NCBI GenBank assembly: GCA_032690845.1
Contig: CM064426.1
Location: 62,658,631-62,722,630, forward strand
DNA: 64,000 nt
Origin: Eleusine coracana subsp. coracana
Lineage: Eukaryota > Streptophyta > Magnoliopsida > Poales > Poaceae
Reading direction: 5' to 3'
Of this stretch, positions 1 through 9,849 are shown one piece after another. A program made the translations under genes and the position numbers. The notes under the pieces are model-generated. The model was given only the letters and a program-made list of their open reading frames with translations, was not told the DNA's origin and searched no databases. The number at the start of each line of letters is the position of its first letter. The stretch's first letter is position 1.

Positions 1-552
1 TATATTTAGCAATTCTCTTATGGATAAAACTGCAAAAGTCAACCTAGAGGGAGGGGGAATATGCCCCTTCGCTAAAAAACACTCTATGAGGTGATCATTG
101 AGATTGTTGTGAATGCTTGTAATGCCGCATTTAGCTGACTTAATGTAAGTAAAAGAACTTGAGTTGGTCAAATTACCAAAACTTTAAGATACAGGTTTAT
201 TGAGTATTATTACTTAGGTCAAGGATGCTAAGATTCTATCAAGGTATTCAAGTTGCGAATGAACATTACCTGAAATGTGGTTACTTCAAAGCTTTAGTCT
301 GCTAAGGTGAGGAAGCCAACAAAGATTTGGTAAAATGAAAATGTTGATGTTGTGGTTAGTTAAAAAAAGACAAGTGATTGATTTGAATTTGTACAAATTA
401 TTAATGTACCTTACTACAAAAGTAGATGAACTCCAGCACCATCTGTCTTAGTTGCATGAGGCACCCTAGTGTGGGTGGCAGTTCGCCACATATTGAGTCG
501 TAATAGAGTAAGCTTGCCACCATTGTCAACTTACTATAACTATCTGGTGGGC

Positions 553-659
553 ACTATTTCATCTTTTGGTGCTATGTAAGGTCACCTCTATTTCTTTGGC
601 CCAAGTTTGAGGTCAAAGAAATAGAGATGACCTTACATAGCGCTAAAAGATGGAATAGT
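553..659. repeat. Near-perfect 49-bp inverted repeat (hairpin)
   Basis: The arms 553-601 and 611-659 are reverse complements around a 9-nt loop (602-610). Pairing base by base gives 44 Watson-Crick pairs, four G-U-type pairs and one mismatch. No ORF covers it. So little decay suggests a young inverted duplication or a small MITE; a transcript from either strand would fold into a long stem of the kind processed to miRNA or siRNA. The structure is read directly from the sequence; a small-RNA role is inference. Confidence 0.85.
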
Positions 660-814
660 TTTTTTTTGTTATCATCGATGTTGCTAACCTAGAATAATAG
701 AAACAAGGAGAGCAACTAGGGGTTGTGGCCTCGGGGGCTATGACCGTAGTTAAGGTAAAACAATCCTATAGATACAAGCAATCAACATATGTCTTATGTT
801 TTTGCTATGAAATA

Positions 815-1110
815 GAAACCCATAAGTGTCATGTGCAAGCTCGAAACAATTGCAAGCAATCGCAACAAGAAGCTTCTACATGTGCTCACTAGTGAGCATG
901 CAATGCACCACCGCAGGATGCAACAACCATAACATTCCATACTGATGTCAAGGCAATGGACAAAAACAGCATCAAAGATTGGCTCGAGAGTATAAACCAT
1001 TAATAAATAGATAAAGATAAACAATCCTTATCAGTTTAGTATAGCTTAACACAGATAACAATACAATAAAGTGAAAATTTTTAGATAAGTGGAAGCGGTC
1101 CATGGCAAAC
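815..1110 (-). pseudogene. Pumilio exon-3 fragment (partial duplicate, copy A)
   Basis: The segment aligns along its length with 8120-8415 of the intact Pumilio gene, covering exon 3 and part of intron 2. The minus-strand translation keeps the PUF repeat 5 core (GCCILRWCIA against GCCVLQRCIA in the intact gene) and runs about 56 residues without a stop. The acceptor AG is kept, but the donor GTAAC has become GTTTC. No neighbouring exons are attached, so it cannot encode a PUF domain. It is a relic of a duplication of the 7496-9599 locus. Confidence 0.75.
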
Positions 1111-1329
1111 TTCTTTTCTACAAATATGATTTCCTCACATATTCTACCTGGAAAATTTTATCACTTTCCGGTCAAAGTGCTGTGACTCAGATATGATAGT
1201 AGTTAATTTCATAAGAAATATTCAAATCTTCCAATAATATATTCAACTATCAAGTCACATATTTAACAAAAGTCAAACCAGGTGGGCACATGACCCTTTG
1301 CCAAAAAAATCACACCCTTTTTAATTCAA

Positions 1330-1440
1330 GAGAGAAATAGATACCGAGCTGGAAATAGTCATATGTGCTAAGCAGTTGCTATATCTTTCATGTGGTGATC
1401 AATACCACTAATATAAATGATGGAGCCAACAATTTGTTGG
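1330..1440 (-). pseudogene. Possible receptor-kinase activation-loop relic
   Basis: The minus strand resembles the better kinase relic at 5870-5960, including the peptide STYDYFQLGI where that copy has GTCDYFHLGI. Stops interrupt it. The likeness is short and judged by eye, so this may be a fragment of a larger repeat that carries kinase-like sequence. A third, weaker copy is near 6540-6620. Confidence 0.3.
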
Positions 1441-1567
1441 CAGTTATATAGATTCATATGCCGACATATGAACCAAGGTGGAAACAATAAATATTTACCA
1501 ATAGATAATTGACCGCCGATGGATCATTTTTCCGGACATTTCATAGTGGGCAAGTAAATGTTATCAA

Positions 1568-1790
1568 ATGTGTACATTCAAAAGGATGTTTACCTTTTTT
1601 TCCTATACATGGTGCATAACAACAACAACCCCCCCCCCCCCCCCCCGTCCCCCGTTCACAAGACATGTGTATACATTCAAAAGGATGTTTACCTTTTCAC
1701 ATGGTGTAGAGTTGGACTCGGAACATTTCTCTTTTCCTATACATGGTGGATAACAAACCCCCCCCCCCCCCCCGTTCACAAGACCATAGC
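1568..1790. repeat. Tandem duplication with poly-C tracts
   Basis: Two copies of a unit beginning TACATTCAAAAGGATGTTTA lie side by side (from about 1571 and 1671). Each ends in a tract of 15 or more C residues followed by GTTCACAAGAC. The overlapping ORFs are translations of this low-complexity DNA and have no protein likeness. Confidence 0.7.
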
Positions 1791-3232
1791 AACCATCCCC
1801 GGTGTCAAGGTTGCGAGTTTGAGCATATTTTTATTGGAATATGGAGAAAGTTTCTCTAGTCGCATTATCCCTGTAGAGACCAGACGGTACGGTCTTGTGA
1901 CCGGACAATCCAGTCACTCGATCTGGGACTTAGGCAGAGAGGAAGCAACGCGCGAAATGTTTCTAGACTGGAGAGAGAAATGGACCAGACAAAAAGGTGC
2001 TAGAGACCGGACGGTCCGATCATCAGGAGGAAATCTAGAATAGAGGAGAAGTTGGCCGCGAGGAAATCTGTTGGTGTAGAGTTGTAGAGACTAGACAGTA
2101 CGGTCAGTAGAGACAACTCTAGAACAAACGAGGAAGTGGTTGCAATGGCTCTATTTGGAGTTTGAGCAATGACGACCGGACTGTACGGTCTATAGACCGG
2201 ACTGTATAGTCAGTATGGAGGTAGCTGCGGATAGAGAGCAACGGCTCTAAAGGAGCCGTCCGGTGGAGACCGGACTGTCCGGTCCGGACAGTGACCGGAC
2301 CGTCCGGACAGTATGTCCAGAGGGCTGTTTCATGCAGCAACGGCTAGTTTGAGGTTGGAAGCCTATATAAACTCATTGTTGTGGTCTTGGAGACGGCCTT
2401 TGGCCATTGGGATTGCTGGGAGCATCTATTGGGAGCCAAAGGGCCAAGAGAGGAGCACTAGGAGAGGATATTGGATTTCTTGAGAGTGTTAGTAAGAGTA
2501 ACTTGAGCATTGATACACATCTAAGGCTAGGGTGTCCTTGAGGGTGTGATCTATGTTGTTACTCTTGGTCTATGGTGAGACCTAGACCGGTTAGGTGTCG
2601 GTGATCGAGCCTAGTGTGATAGTTTGTGAAAGCCATCACACGTTTGTACACGGTTTGAGCCCGCCGGTGAAAGGGGCATCAATAGTGAGTGCCCGTGTCG
2701 ACTCGGGGAGTCTGGCAAGTTCTCGAGGGAGGCGAGCTTGTGCCTTGGTGGCAGTGGTGACACAACCGTGTCTTCACTCCGGGAGTGATAGCGGGCTCGT
2801 GTGCAATAACTCCATATTGGTGGTGGGAGGGACCGGTACTCCGGTGGGAGTGGTCCAAGAGGAGTAGGGGAAGGTGCCATCCTTCCGAGACCTTGGGAAA
2901 AATCATAAGCCATCTCTTACTCTACTCCTTACTATGATGCTTTACTTTCCGCATTTACATACCGTGCTATTCATGCTTGTGTGCTTACCTTGCTCTTGTT
3001 GACTACCTTGTAGACTTGCATGAATAGGATTCTTTACTTGCTAGTAGTGCTTAGCCTTCATACTTGATCACTGGCATGTATAGGAGTTGCTTTGGCTTGA
3101 TTGATCACCCTAGTATGTATTGTGCTACTCATGCTTCTGTGCTTTCCATGTGCTTGTTGATCTAGTAGCTTTGCTTGAGTAGGACTCCTTGCTAGCTAGT
3201 TGTTTGCTTCCACGTATCGTTGGTAACTAGCT

Positions 3233-3498
3233 TGCATAGAAGTTGTATTGCCTTGTGTGATCCACTAGTATGCTAAGGTGGTTGTTCCTTGTATAGGTTC
3301 ATTATCTTGCTAGTGTGATCACCACTAAGATTGCATAGGAGTTGTATTGCCTTTGTATGATCCACTAGTACGATTAGCTTGTTATTCCTTTCATAGGACT
3401 ATTATCTTGCTAGTGTGATCACCACTAGGATTGCATAAGAGTTGTATTGCCTTTGTGTGATCCACTAGTATGCTTAGGTTGTTGTTCCTTTCATAGGT
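3233..3498. repeat. Direct repeats, period about 100 bp
   Basis: Successive units begin with TTGCATAG, continue with TTGTATTGCC and TGATCCACTAGTA, and end with TCTTGCTAGTGTGATCACCA. Starts are near 3233, 3331 and 3431. The third unit is cut by the CACTA insertion and resumes at 4183, which lets the insertion point be read exactly. Confidence 0.75.
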
Positions 3499-4179
3499 CA
3501 TTACAATAAAAATCTCTCATAGTGACACTTTGTTAGAGGCACTTTTCTAATATGCCTCTATATATGTTGTAGAGACATCTTTTTGCGACACTTTAGAATT
3601 TGTCTCAAAAGTAGAGGCATAATTTTTGAAAATTTAGAAAAATAATGTGTCACATCGACAATCGAGGCATTGTTTGAGGCATTTTGCAAAGTGTCTGAAA
3701 ATAAATAGCATAGAGACATTTTTGTGACATGTTTACAATGTTTTAGAGACATTACTAGAGGCATCTTATGCTTTTCTAGAGGCATTATTTCACTAGTTTG
3801 CAGCACTTCTTAAGAATAAACTCTGAATATATACGTTATATCATGGGTAGGTGAGTTGGCTAGCAAAGCTTAACATGTTGTTATTTCACCATGAGGTCTT
3901 GAGTTCAAAACTTCACATCAATATTGTATTTTTTTTACATAGTTAAATATTGTATTAATAATGCCTCTAAGTTTATTGATGCATTGTGTAATGCCTCTAC
4001 AAAGTTGTCACTAATTTCATAAAAACGATTTATAAAGTGTCACTACATTCGTTGAGACAATACATTGCAAGGCATGTATGAGGCATTTTAGACAATGCCT
4101 CTATACGTGTCTAGAGACATAATAATAATGACTCCACTATACAAAGAAAATGCCACTACAAGTCAATTCTCTTGTAGTG
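3499..4179. mobile_element. Non-autonomous CACTA element, 681 bp
   Basis: The left end reads CATTACAATAA and the right end CTTGTAGTG, a diverged version of the CACTACAAGA inverted terminus of the CACTA (En/Spm) superfamily. The flanks carry a perfect 3-bp target duplication, GGT (3496-3498 and 4180-4182), as expected for CACTA. The empty site is confirmed by the neighbouring 100-bp repeat, which continues uninterrupted if the element is removed. Inside are many short GAGGCATT/GAGACATT motifs in both orientations, which look like subterminal transposase-binding repeats. No transposase is encoded. Confidence 0.85.
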
Positions 4180-4789
4180 GGTTCATTATCTTGCTAATGT
4201 GATCAGAACTAGGATTATGTAGGAGTTGTTTTGAGTAGTCGGTTTTAGGAATTGGCGAATTTGGTACATAGTGCGAGTTCCCGATTACCCCCCCCCCCCC
4301 CTCTCGGTCACTCGGTCCTTTCAGCTACGTAGTAGGCTCTAGGCCGGAATCGTACTATGGATACAGGGGAAAACCGGATGCCCAATGCAAGCAACCTTGT
4401 AGTACTCTTACCTTGATTAGGACCTTATACTTGTTAGGAATCCTCTCTACCCAAAGCCTCATTTATCTTGGTGTTCTTGGTCGAACAAGAATAGAAGATT
4501 AGGCACACACATTCTCTGTGGATTTGATACCTTGGAATACTCCTGGGTGAAAGCTACTTTGGTATCCGTATGCTTGCGGATTTATTTTGTTATCGTTAAA
4601 ATACCCAACACTCTACCATCAACCACCATGACGAGTGTGGTCTTGCCGAATCCCACAGCCCACCCTACCATCACCATCTAATGATGTATGGTCATGCAGA
4701 GAATTCATAAATACTTATGTCATAAAACATTTGGCTGAACTGAAAACTCTTAGTTCAGTTTGTAATTTACTATCATTTACAAGTGCTAT

Positions 4790-5300
4790 TGCAATGCGAT
4801 TAACCGGAAGCAACTGCATCCATATTAGTTCAAGCATCAATGATCTAGATTATCAACAATACAAGTTTACATGTGACATAGTCTCTACATTGAATTGTTC
4901 AATTGAACTTATTCCATCCTAGATGGTTTGTCCAGCACATAGACCAAGCAGTGCAACAAATAAAGGTACTTTTATTGCGATCCTTCTCATGAGGCTCTTA
5001 GCTTGGAGTATATGGGTGCTAAACCAACTGCTCCAAGTGTGGCGTAGCTAGGAGCTCAAGTATGATTTTCACCTTGTCAGCCTCCTTGGAGACTATCAGG
5101 CATTTCTCAACCACATTGCTACTAAACTTCTACATTGAAAGATCGATATACTTGCCTACAAACTTTTGTGCAAGGCTAGAATTTGTGTTTGGGATCTTTA
5201 GGTCCATTACATACTGGACAACATAGTTTCTAGAACCAAAGGAAACAAGGATTGACATTTGTAAAAGCAATAGATAAAAATTTTACAGTTGGTTAAACAT
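4790..5300 (-). pseudogene. Pumilio fragment (copy B): exon 4 plus 3' flank
   Basis: 4975-5300 aligns with 7665-7985 of the intact Pumilio gene (intron 4, all of exon 4 and part of intron 3). 4790-4970 aligns with its 3' flank (about 7195-7370). The roughly 290 bp between those parts, holding the last exon, is missing. Exon 4 coding sequence is recognisable on the minus strand but carries substitutions and stop-generating changes. Like copy A, it shows that this locus was duplicated more than once. Confidence 0.75.
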
Positions 5301-5404
5301 ACAATTTCATTTACCAATGCCAGTAATAAGGAAGAATAAGGCACCCAAGTACACATGGCTATGTACCACCATCTAACCATCATCTCTTACTTTGAACATA
5401 CAAA

Positions 5405-5475
5405 ATACTCCCTCTGTTATGTTTTGTTGTTGTCTTGAACTAACCAGCGACAACAAAAGCAGAACAAAGGAGTAC
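5405..5475. mobile_element. Tiny MITE-like inverted repeat
   Basis: The left end TACTCCCTCTGTT and the right end AACAAAGGAGTA are imperfect inverted repeats, with inner arms also partly complementary. About 70 bp remain, consistent with a deleted Stowaway-type element. No ORF is present. Confidence 0.45.
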
Positions 5476-5869
5476 TCCAAAAGACAAAAGTATTACTTAA
5501 ACCACAAGTCATCAAATGCATTAAAATATGTAAATAGCTTACAATATGATAAAAACAATAGCAATATACATAGCTTTGTGTGGTATTAGCTAATGATCAC
5601 ATAGAACATCATAGCCTCACCAACAATGGTGGCACAACGTCTCTTGTTGATAAGGTTCAAGGGTAGACTAATTAAATTGCATTAGACATTAGTGTTATCC
5701 TAATTGTTCAATATCGCACCAAAATTGTACACATCACCATTATGATAATACTATTTGTTATTAAAATATTTTGAATGCATGATATTTAATGAAAAACATT
5801 TTTTTAGCATAGGGGGGTGGGGGCATGTGCCCCCGCCCTCCCTTTCCCCTCCCACCGAATAGCATGGAT

Positions 5870-6330
5870 ACCTAGATGAAAGTAGTCACATGTGCCAAGA
5901 AGGTACTATATCTCTCATGTAGAGATTAGTGCCAATGATATGAATGATGCATGACCAAAATCTACAAGATGTGCCTCAAATTTGGAGTCTAGTAAGATAT
6001 CTATTGGCTTGATATCGTGGTGTATGACTCTTAGCATTTATTTGTTGCATATTTTGAAAGCCCGTATCACCTCTATTGGGACATCAACTAAATCATTAAA
6101 CATGAATTTAGGTATCATTTTTGTTGTGAAACCGCCATTGGAAAGGCTAAATTGTGTATATTACAATTTTTGCCTTTGAGTTGGAGACATGGTTAATCAT
6201 CTTCACAAATGTTCACAATGTTGGGGTGCCTAATTTGCATGAGGATCTTCACCTTGTTCTTAGCTTGGTAAAGTGCTTGATTTTCATCTCCAAACACCAT
6301 CCATCAAGCCCTTTGCACAATTTCATCCAC
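5870..6330 (-). pseudogene. Receptor-like protein kinase pseudogene fragment
   Basis: On the minus strand three kinase-domain blocks can be read in order. The helix C/beta-4 region is VKILMQIRHPNIVNI (about 6210-6260). The catalytic loop is RVIHHDIKPIDILLDSKFE, running into HLVDFGHA (the DFG motif), at about 5950-6040. A GTCDYF block near 5890 matches the usual GTxGY of the activation loop. The HRD arginine is histidine, an in-frame stop lies before the catalytic loop and frames shift between blocks. It is a dead relic of a plant receptor-like kinase or of a repeat that captured one. Confidence 0.7.
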
Positions 6331-6794
6331 AGCTTACAATTTCATCCACAGCTTACATGCAATGTTGGTCTCCATCATGCACCCAATGCATGGATACCTG
6401 ACTATCAATTTATGGATTTGACATAAGTTCAAGGGTGGGCACTTTCCCTTATGTTCAAAACCACATGTTTTAATTCAAGAAATGTTTTTTCTTGTTCAAG
6501 AGATATCTATATATGTTCAAGAACAACAAAATGGTGAACTAGAGACAAATAGTCACACTTGCCAAAGTACCAAGTCCGTGATTTGTAATTACTACCAATG
6601 AACCACCCGTTCTTATGTAACAACATTTGTACATTGTCCATGACATTTGGAAACTCCTCGTTGAGATGATTGTCGTGAAGATTAAAAAATTCTGATCCTA
6701 AGCTTTGATGTCAAAAAGGCCCACTAAAAGTTCAAAGATAATATGATGAAGCGCTTGGCAAGAGACTAAGAGAGCAATCAGACAAGTGATTTTC

Positions 6795-7109
6795 TAGAAT
6801 ACACTCGGCAAAGGTTGGGGTTTTTGCCGAGTGTCATCAATTTGACACTCAGAAAAGCAATTTCCACTGTTAGCGCCGTCAATGGTAACTTTATTTTGCC
6901 GTGTACCTAGGTGGCACTCGGCAAACCGCTACCTGGCAAACCCTTTACCGAGTGCCCGATAAAAAACACTTGGCAAAGAGCTCTTTGCCGGCAATTTTTT
7001 CGCCGAGAGCTCTTTGCCGAGTGTTTCACTCAGCAAAGACTTTACCAAGTGTTTTGTGGCCTTTGCCGAGTGCTTCGGGAACTCAGCAAATCGCTGATTT
7101 CCTATAGTG
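6795..7109. mobile_element. Truncated CACTA element end
   Basis: About ten copies of TTTGCCGAGTG or its complement CACTCGGCAAA crowd 300 bp, the subterminal repeat array typical of one grass CACTA group. The right end reads CTATAGTG (complement CACTATAG). No matching left terminus is found, so this is a truncated end. The short ORFs here are repeat translations. Confidence 0.75.
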
Positions 7110-7495
7110 ATGTGTTGTAGAAATTGATAGTTGAGAAATGTTATAATTGTACCAGTAGATCCAAATTAAATTGCATCTTAATTGCTTCATTTTGACAGTC
7201 ATAGGGAGCAACATCAATAGTTGTGCAAGCATCAACAACCAAGATTGCCAAAAACGAAATTTTACAGGAGTCTCTGCAATAACTTGTTCAATTGAACTTA
7301 TTCCATCCCAGATGGTTTATCCAACACAAGGCACCAAGCAGTGCAACAAATACAAGTACAGGTAGAAATACATGACCGAAGAATACTAATTTATACATTT
7401 CTACACGTTGTGATTATCTTTATGCCTTTGAAACTGAAACACAACACAAGACAACAATCTTTCTTGTTACATGATGAAAAATTGTCATCGGTTCA

Positions 7496-9599
7496 TCACT
7501 TCTTTAGCAGAGCTCGTGAGTAAATCCTCTTGCAGTATGGACTTGTTCTAAGTAGTTCCACATGAGGTCGGATTGCATTCGTCAGTGCAGAGTGCAGTGA
7601 CCCCTGAAATTTTAGCCAAAGTTACAACGACAGACATATTAATTACTGATGAAAGGATACTATGGTTGCGTCCTTTCTCATGAGGCTTCTTACCTTGGAA
7701 TTCTGGAGCGCAGAGTAGATGACATAGTTTGCATATGGGTGCTGAAGCAACTGCTCCAGGTGCGGCGTAGCTAGAAGTTCAAGTATAATATTTGCCTTGT
7801 CAGCCTCCTTGAAGACTTTCAGGCATTTCTCAACCACATTGCTACTGAACTTCTGCATGGAAAGATGGATATACTTCCCTTCAAATTGTTGTGCAAGGCT
7901 AGAGTTTGCCTTTGGAATCTTCAGGTCCATTACGTATTGAACAACATAGTTCCTGTAACCATAGCGCACAAGGATTGACATTTGTAAAAACAGTAGTTGG
8001 TCAAATGGACTGTGGCATGAAAAGTGCCAAATGGCACGGTTCTCTGAAGAAAAAGAAAAAGAAAATGCGGAAGCTTTCAATAAACAATTTCTGAACAATG
8101 GAGGTTTTTACAGAAAGTTACCCATATGCGTCCTGTGCAAGCTCAAAACCATTGCAAGCAATCGCAACAACCAGCTTCTCCCTGTGCTCACCACGAGAAC
8201 GTGCAATGCACCGCTGCAGGACGCAGCAACCGTGGCATTGCATCCCGATCTCAAGGCAATGGAGAGCAGCAGCATCAAAAATTGGCTGGAAGGTATAAAT
8301 TGTCAGTTAATAGATGAAGGTAAACGGTCCTTGTCAGTTCAGTATGGTTTAACACAGGTAATAATACAATAACATGCACATTTTCAGATAAGTGGAAGTG
8401 GTCCGTGGCAAACTAATTTTTGACCAACCAGTATCCCCTTGGACCAGTATCTTCACTTCTCTGTATAAAATGTTGCGTCTAAACTTTGTAACAACGAGTG
8501 CCGCCCAAAAACGATACAAATGCAGACAGGCGAACAGAGATTTTCTCTGAACCCAGACAGAACAACCATCACAACAATCTATCCACATCGCTCAGAAGCT
8601 GAGATGAACACATGCATCCATGTACCTTGTTATCCTCAGCATCGAACGATTGCAAGCACTTCTGCACGACATGGTTGCCATTAGGATCCTTGATGAGCTC
8701 CAAGAACCCGGGATGAAGCGACTTGATGACGAGCCTTATCTCCTCCTCTGCCCTGAGGCTCTCGATCAGCTTCTGCACCGCCCTGGTCCTGAAAAACGCA
8801 CACCACATACCCAATTCAACAAAACGTACACACTAACCCAGCAGTCGCGATCAACAAAAGAATTGAATTGCCAATTTTACCCATGGACATTGAGGGAGAT
8901 CCTGACGAGCACCATGGCGTCGGCGGTGAGCGCGAGCACGAGCGCCATCCTCTGCCCGGCGTCGCAGACGGCGAGCAGCTTCTGCATGAGGTAGTTCCCG
9001 AAGGGGTCCACCATGAGCTGCGCGGCGTGGCGCGACACGCCGGCGAAGATGAGGTCCACCTCGCGCTTGCCGTCGTCCAGCCGCTGCTGCAGGAACCTGC
9101 ACCCGTGCTGGTCGCGCGCCACGTGGTACATGAACCCGCGCAGCCCGGCCAGGCTCTCGCCGCTCTGCGACTTGGTCAACGCCGCGGCGGCAGCGCCGCA
9201 CTTCTTGGGGCTCGTCGTCGTCGCCGCAGCGTTCTTCCTCCACGCGTTCTTGCAACGGGACCTCGGCGTGGCGACCACGGACGCCGGCGCCGGCGAGCAC
9301 CAGCCGTCGGCGCCGTCGAACGGGAAGGAATCGAACAGAGACGGCATGTGCGCGTGGTGGTTCGCTGCAGAGAACGCATGCGGCGAGGCAAGAAGATCAT
9401 CGCCTTTCTTGGGGAAAATTGAGCCGGCGCCGGCGACCGGCGCCGGCGGCTCGTCGTCGCCATCGACGATGCCCATCGCGGCGAGTTCGTGGATGAGGAA
9501 GGAGAGGTCCCCTGCCTCGGCGTCGCCGCCGAGGAGGCCGCCGTGGTGGAGAAGGGGGATCTCGTTGAGCAGCATCTCCATCTCCGTGTCGAGCTTCAT
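7496..9599 (-). CDS. Pumilio/PUF-domain RNA-binding protein, 5 exons, 470 aa
   Basis: PUF proteins bind UGUA-type elements in mRNA 3' UTRs and repress or localise the message, usually in the cytoplasm. The CDS is 9599-8881, 8788-8626, 8285-8122, 7952-7694, 7603-7496, all with GT/AG introns and consistent phase (1413 nt with stop). Residues 1-150 are low-complexity. Eight repeats follow with these base-reading residues: CR/Q 167-171, NY/Q 202-206, TR/Q 241-245, NH/Q 278-282, CC/Q 314-318, NY/Q 350-354, SN/E 386-390, NY/Y 424-428. By the PUF code, repeats 7 and 6 should read G and U as in UGUA; repeat 8 has Y for Q and repeat 5 has C for R. The C-terminus (residues 436-470) is the usual final helix. 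The start is the first ATG after the TATA box. It resembles the short plant APUM group; the exact orthologue is not assigned. Confidence 0.93.
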
Positions 9600-9814
9600 C
9601 TCCCCCGAGTCCCGTGAATTAACTGAATCTTCTTGATCTTTGCGAAAGTAACTCAGAAAAAAGAAATGGCTGGAGATCGAATTGCGTGGTCGCTGATGCG
9701 ATTGGAACGGATCGGGTTGGGTATTTGGATTGGTCCAAGGGGAAGGATTGGAGTGAGGGGCGGTGGTTTCTTGGAGACGGATTGTTGGGGCATGCAGGGG
9801 AGGAAGGAGGGAGG

Positions 9815-9822
9815 TTTATATA
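9815..9822 (-). promoter_or_regulatory. TATA box of the Pumilio gene
   Basis: The minus strand reads TATATAAA here, about 215 bp upstream of the start codon. Transcription would begin near 9785-9790, giving a leader of roughly 185 nt. Confidence 0.6.
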
Positions 9823-9849
9823 TGGATAGAGCGGGAAAGTAGTGAGGAG

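Larger units (their letters stand above)
1850..4612. mobile_element. LTR-like retrotransposon block, probably a decayed solo LTR
   Basis: There is no ORF with domain likeness across this stretch. It has GC-rich palindromes of the GACCGGAC...GTCCGG type at 1870-2320, direct repeats at 3230-3498 and an end resembling grass copia LTRs (a segment about strong versus weak reading CGGTATCC-like bases, then ...ACCCAACA at 4612). A CACTA element (3499-4179) interrupts it. The left boundary and any target duplication were not found, so the assignment is tentative. The span without the insertion is about 2.1 kb. Confidence 0.4.

Noticed and set aside
1558..2043. Plus-strand ORF of 161 codons with proline runs
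   Set aside because: It is a translation of poly-C tracts and duplicated DNA, with no domain likeness.
8868..9636. Long plus-strand ORFs (184 and 207 codons) opposite Pumilio exon 1
   Set aside because: They are GC-rich shadows of a real exon with verified splice phase. Their products are low-complexity Arg/Ala/Ser runs.
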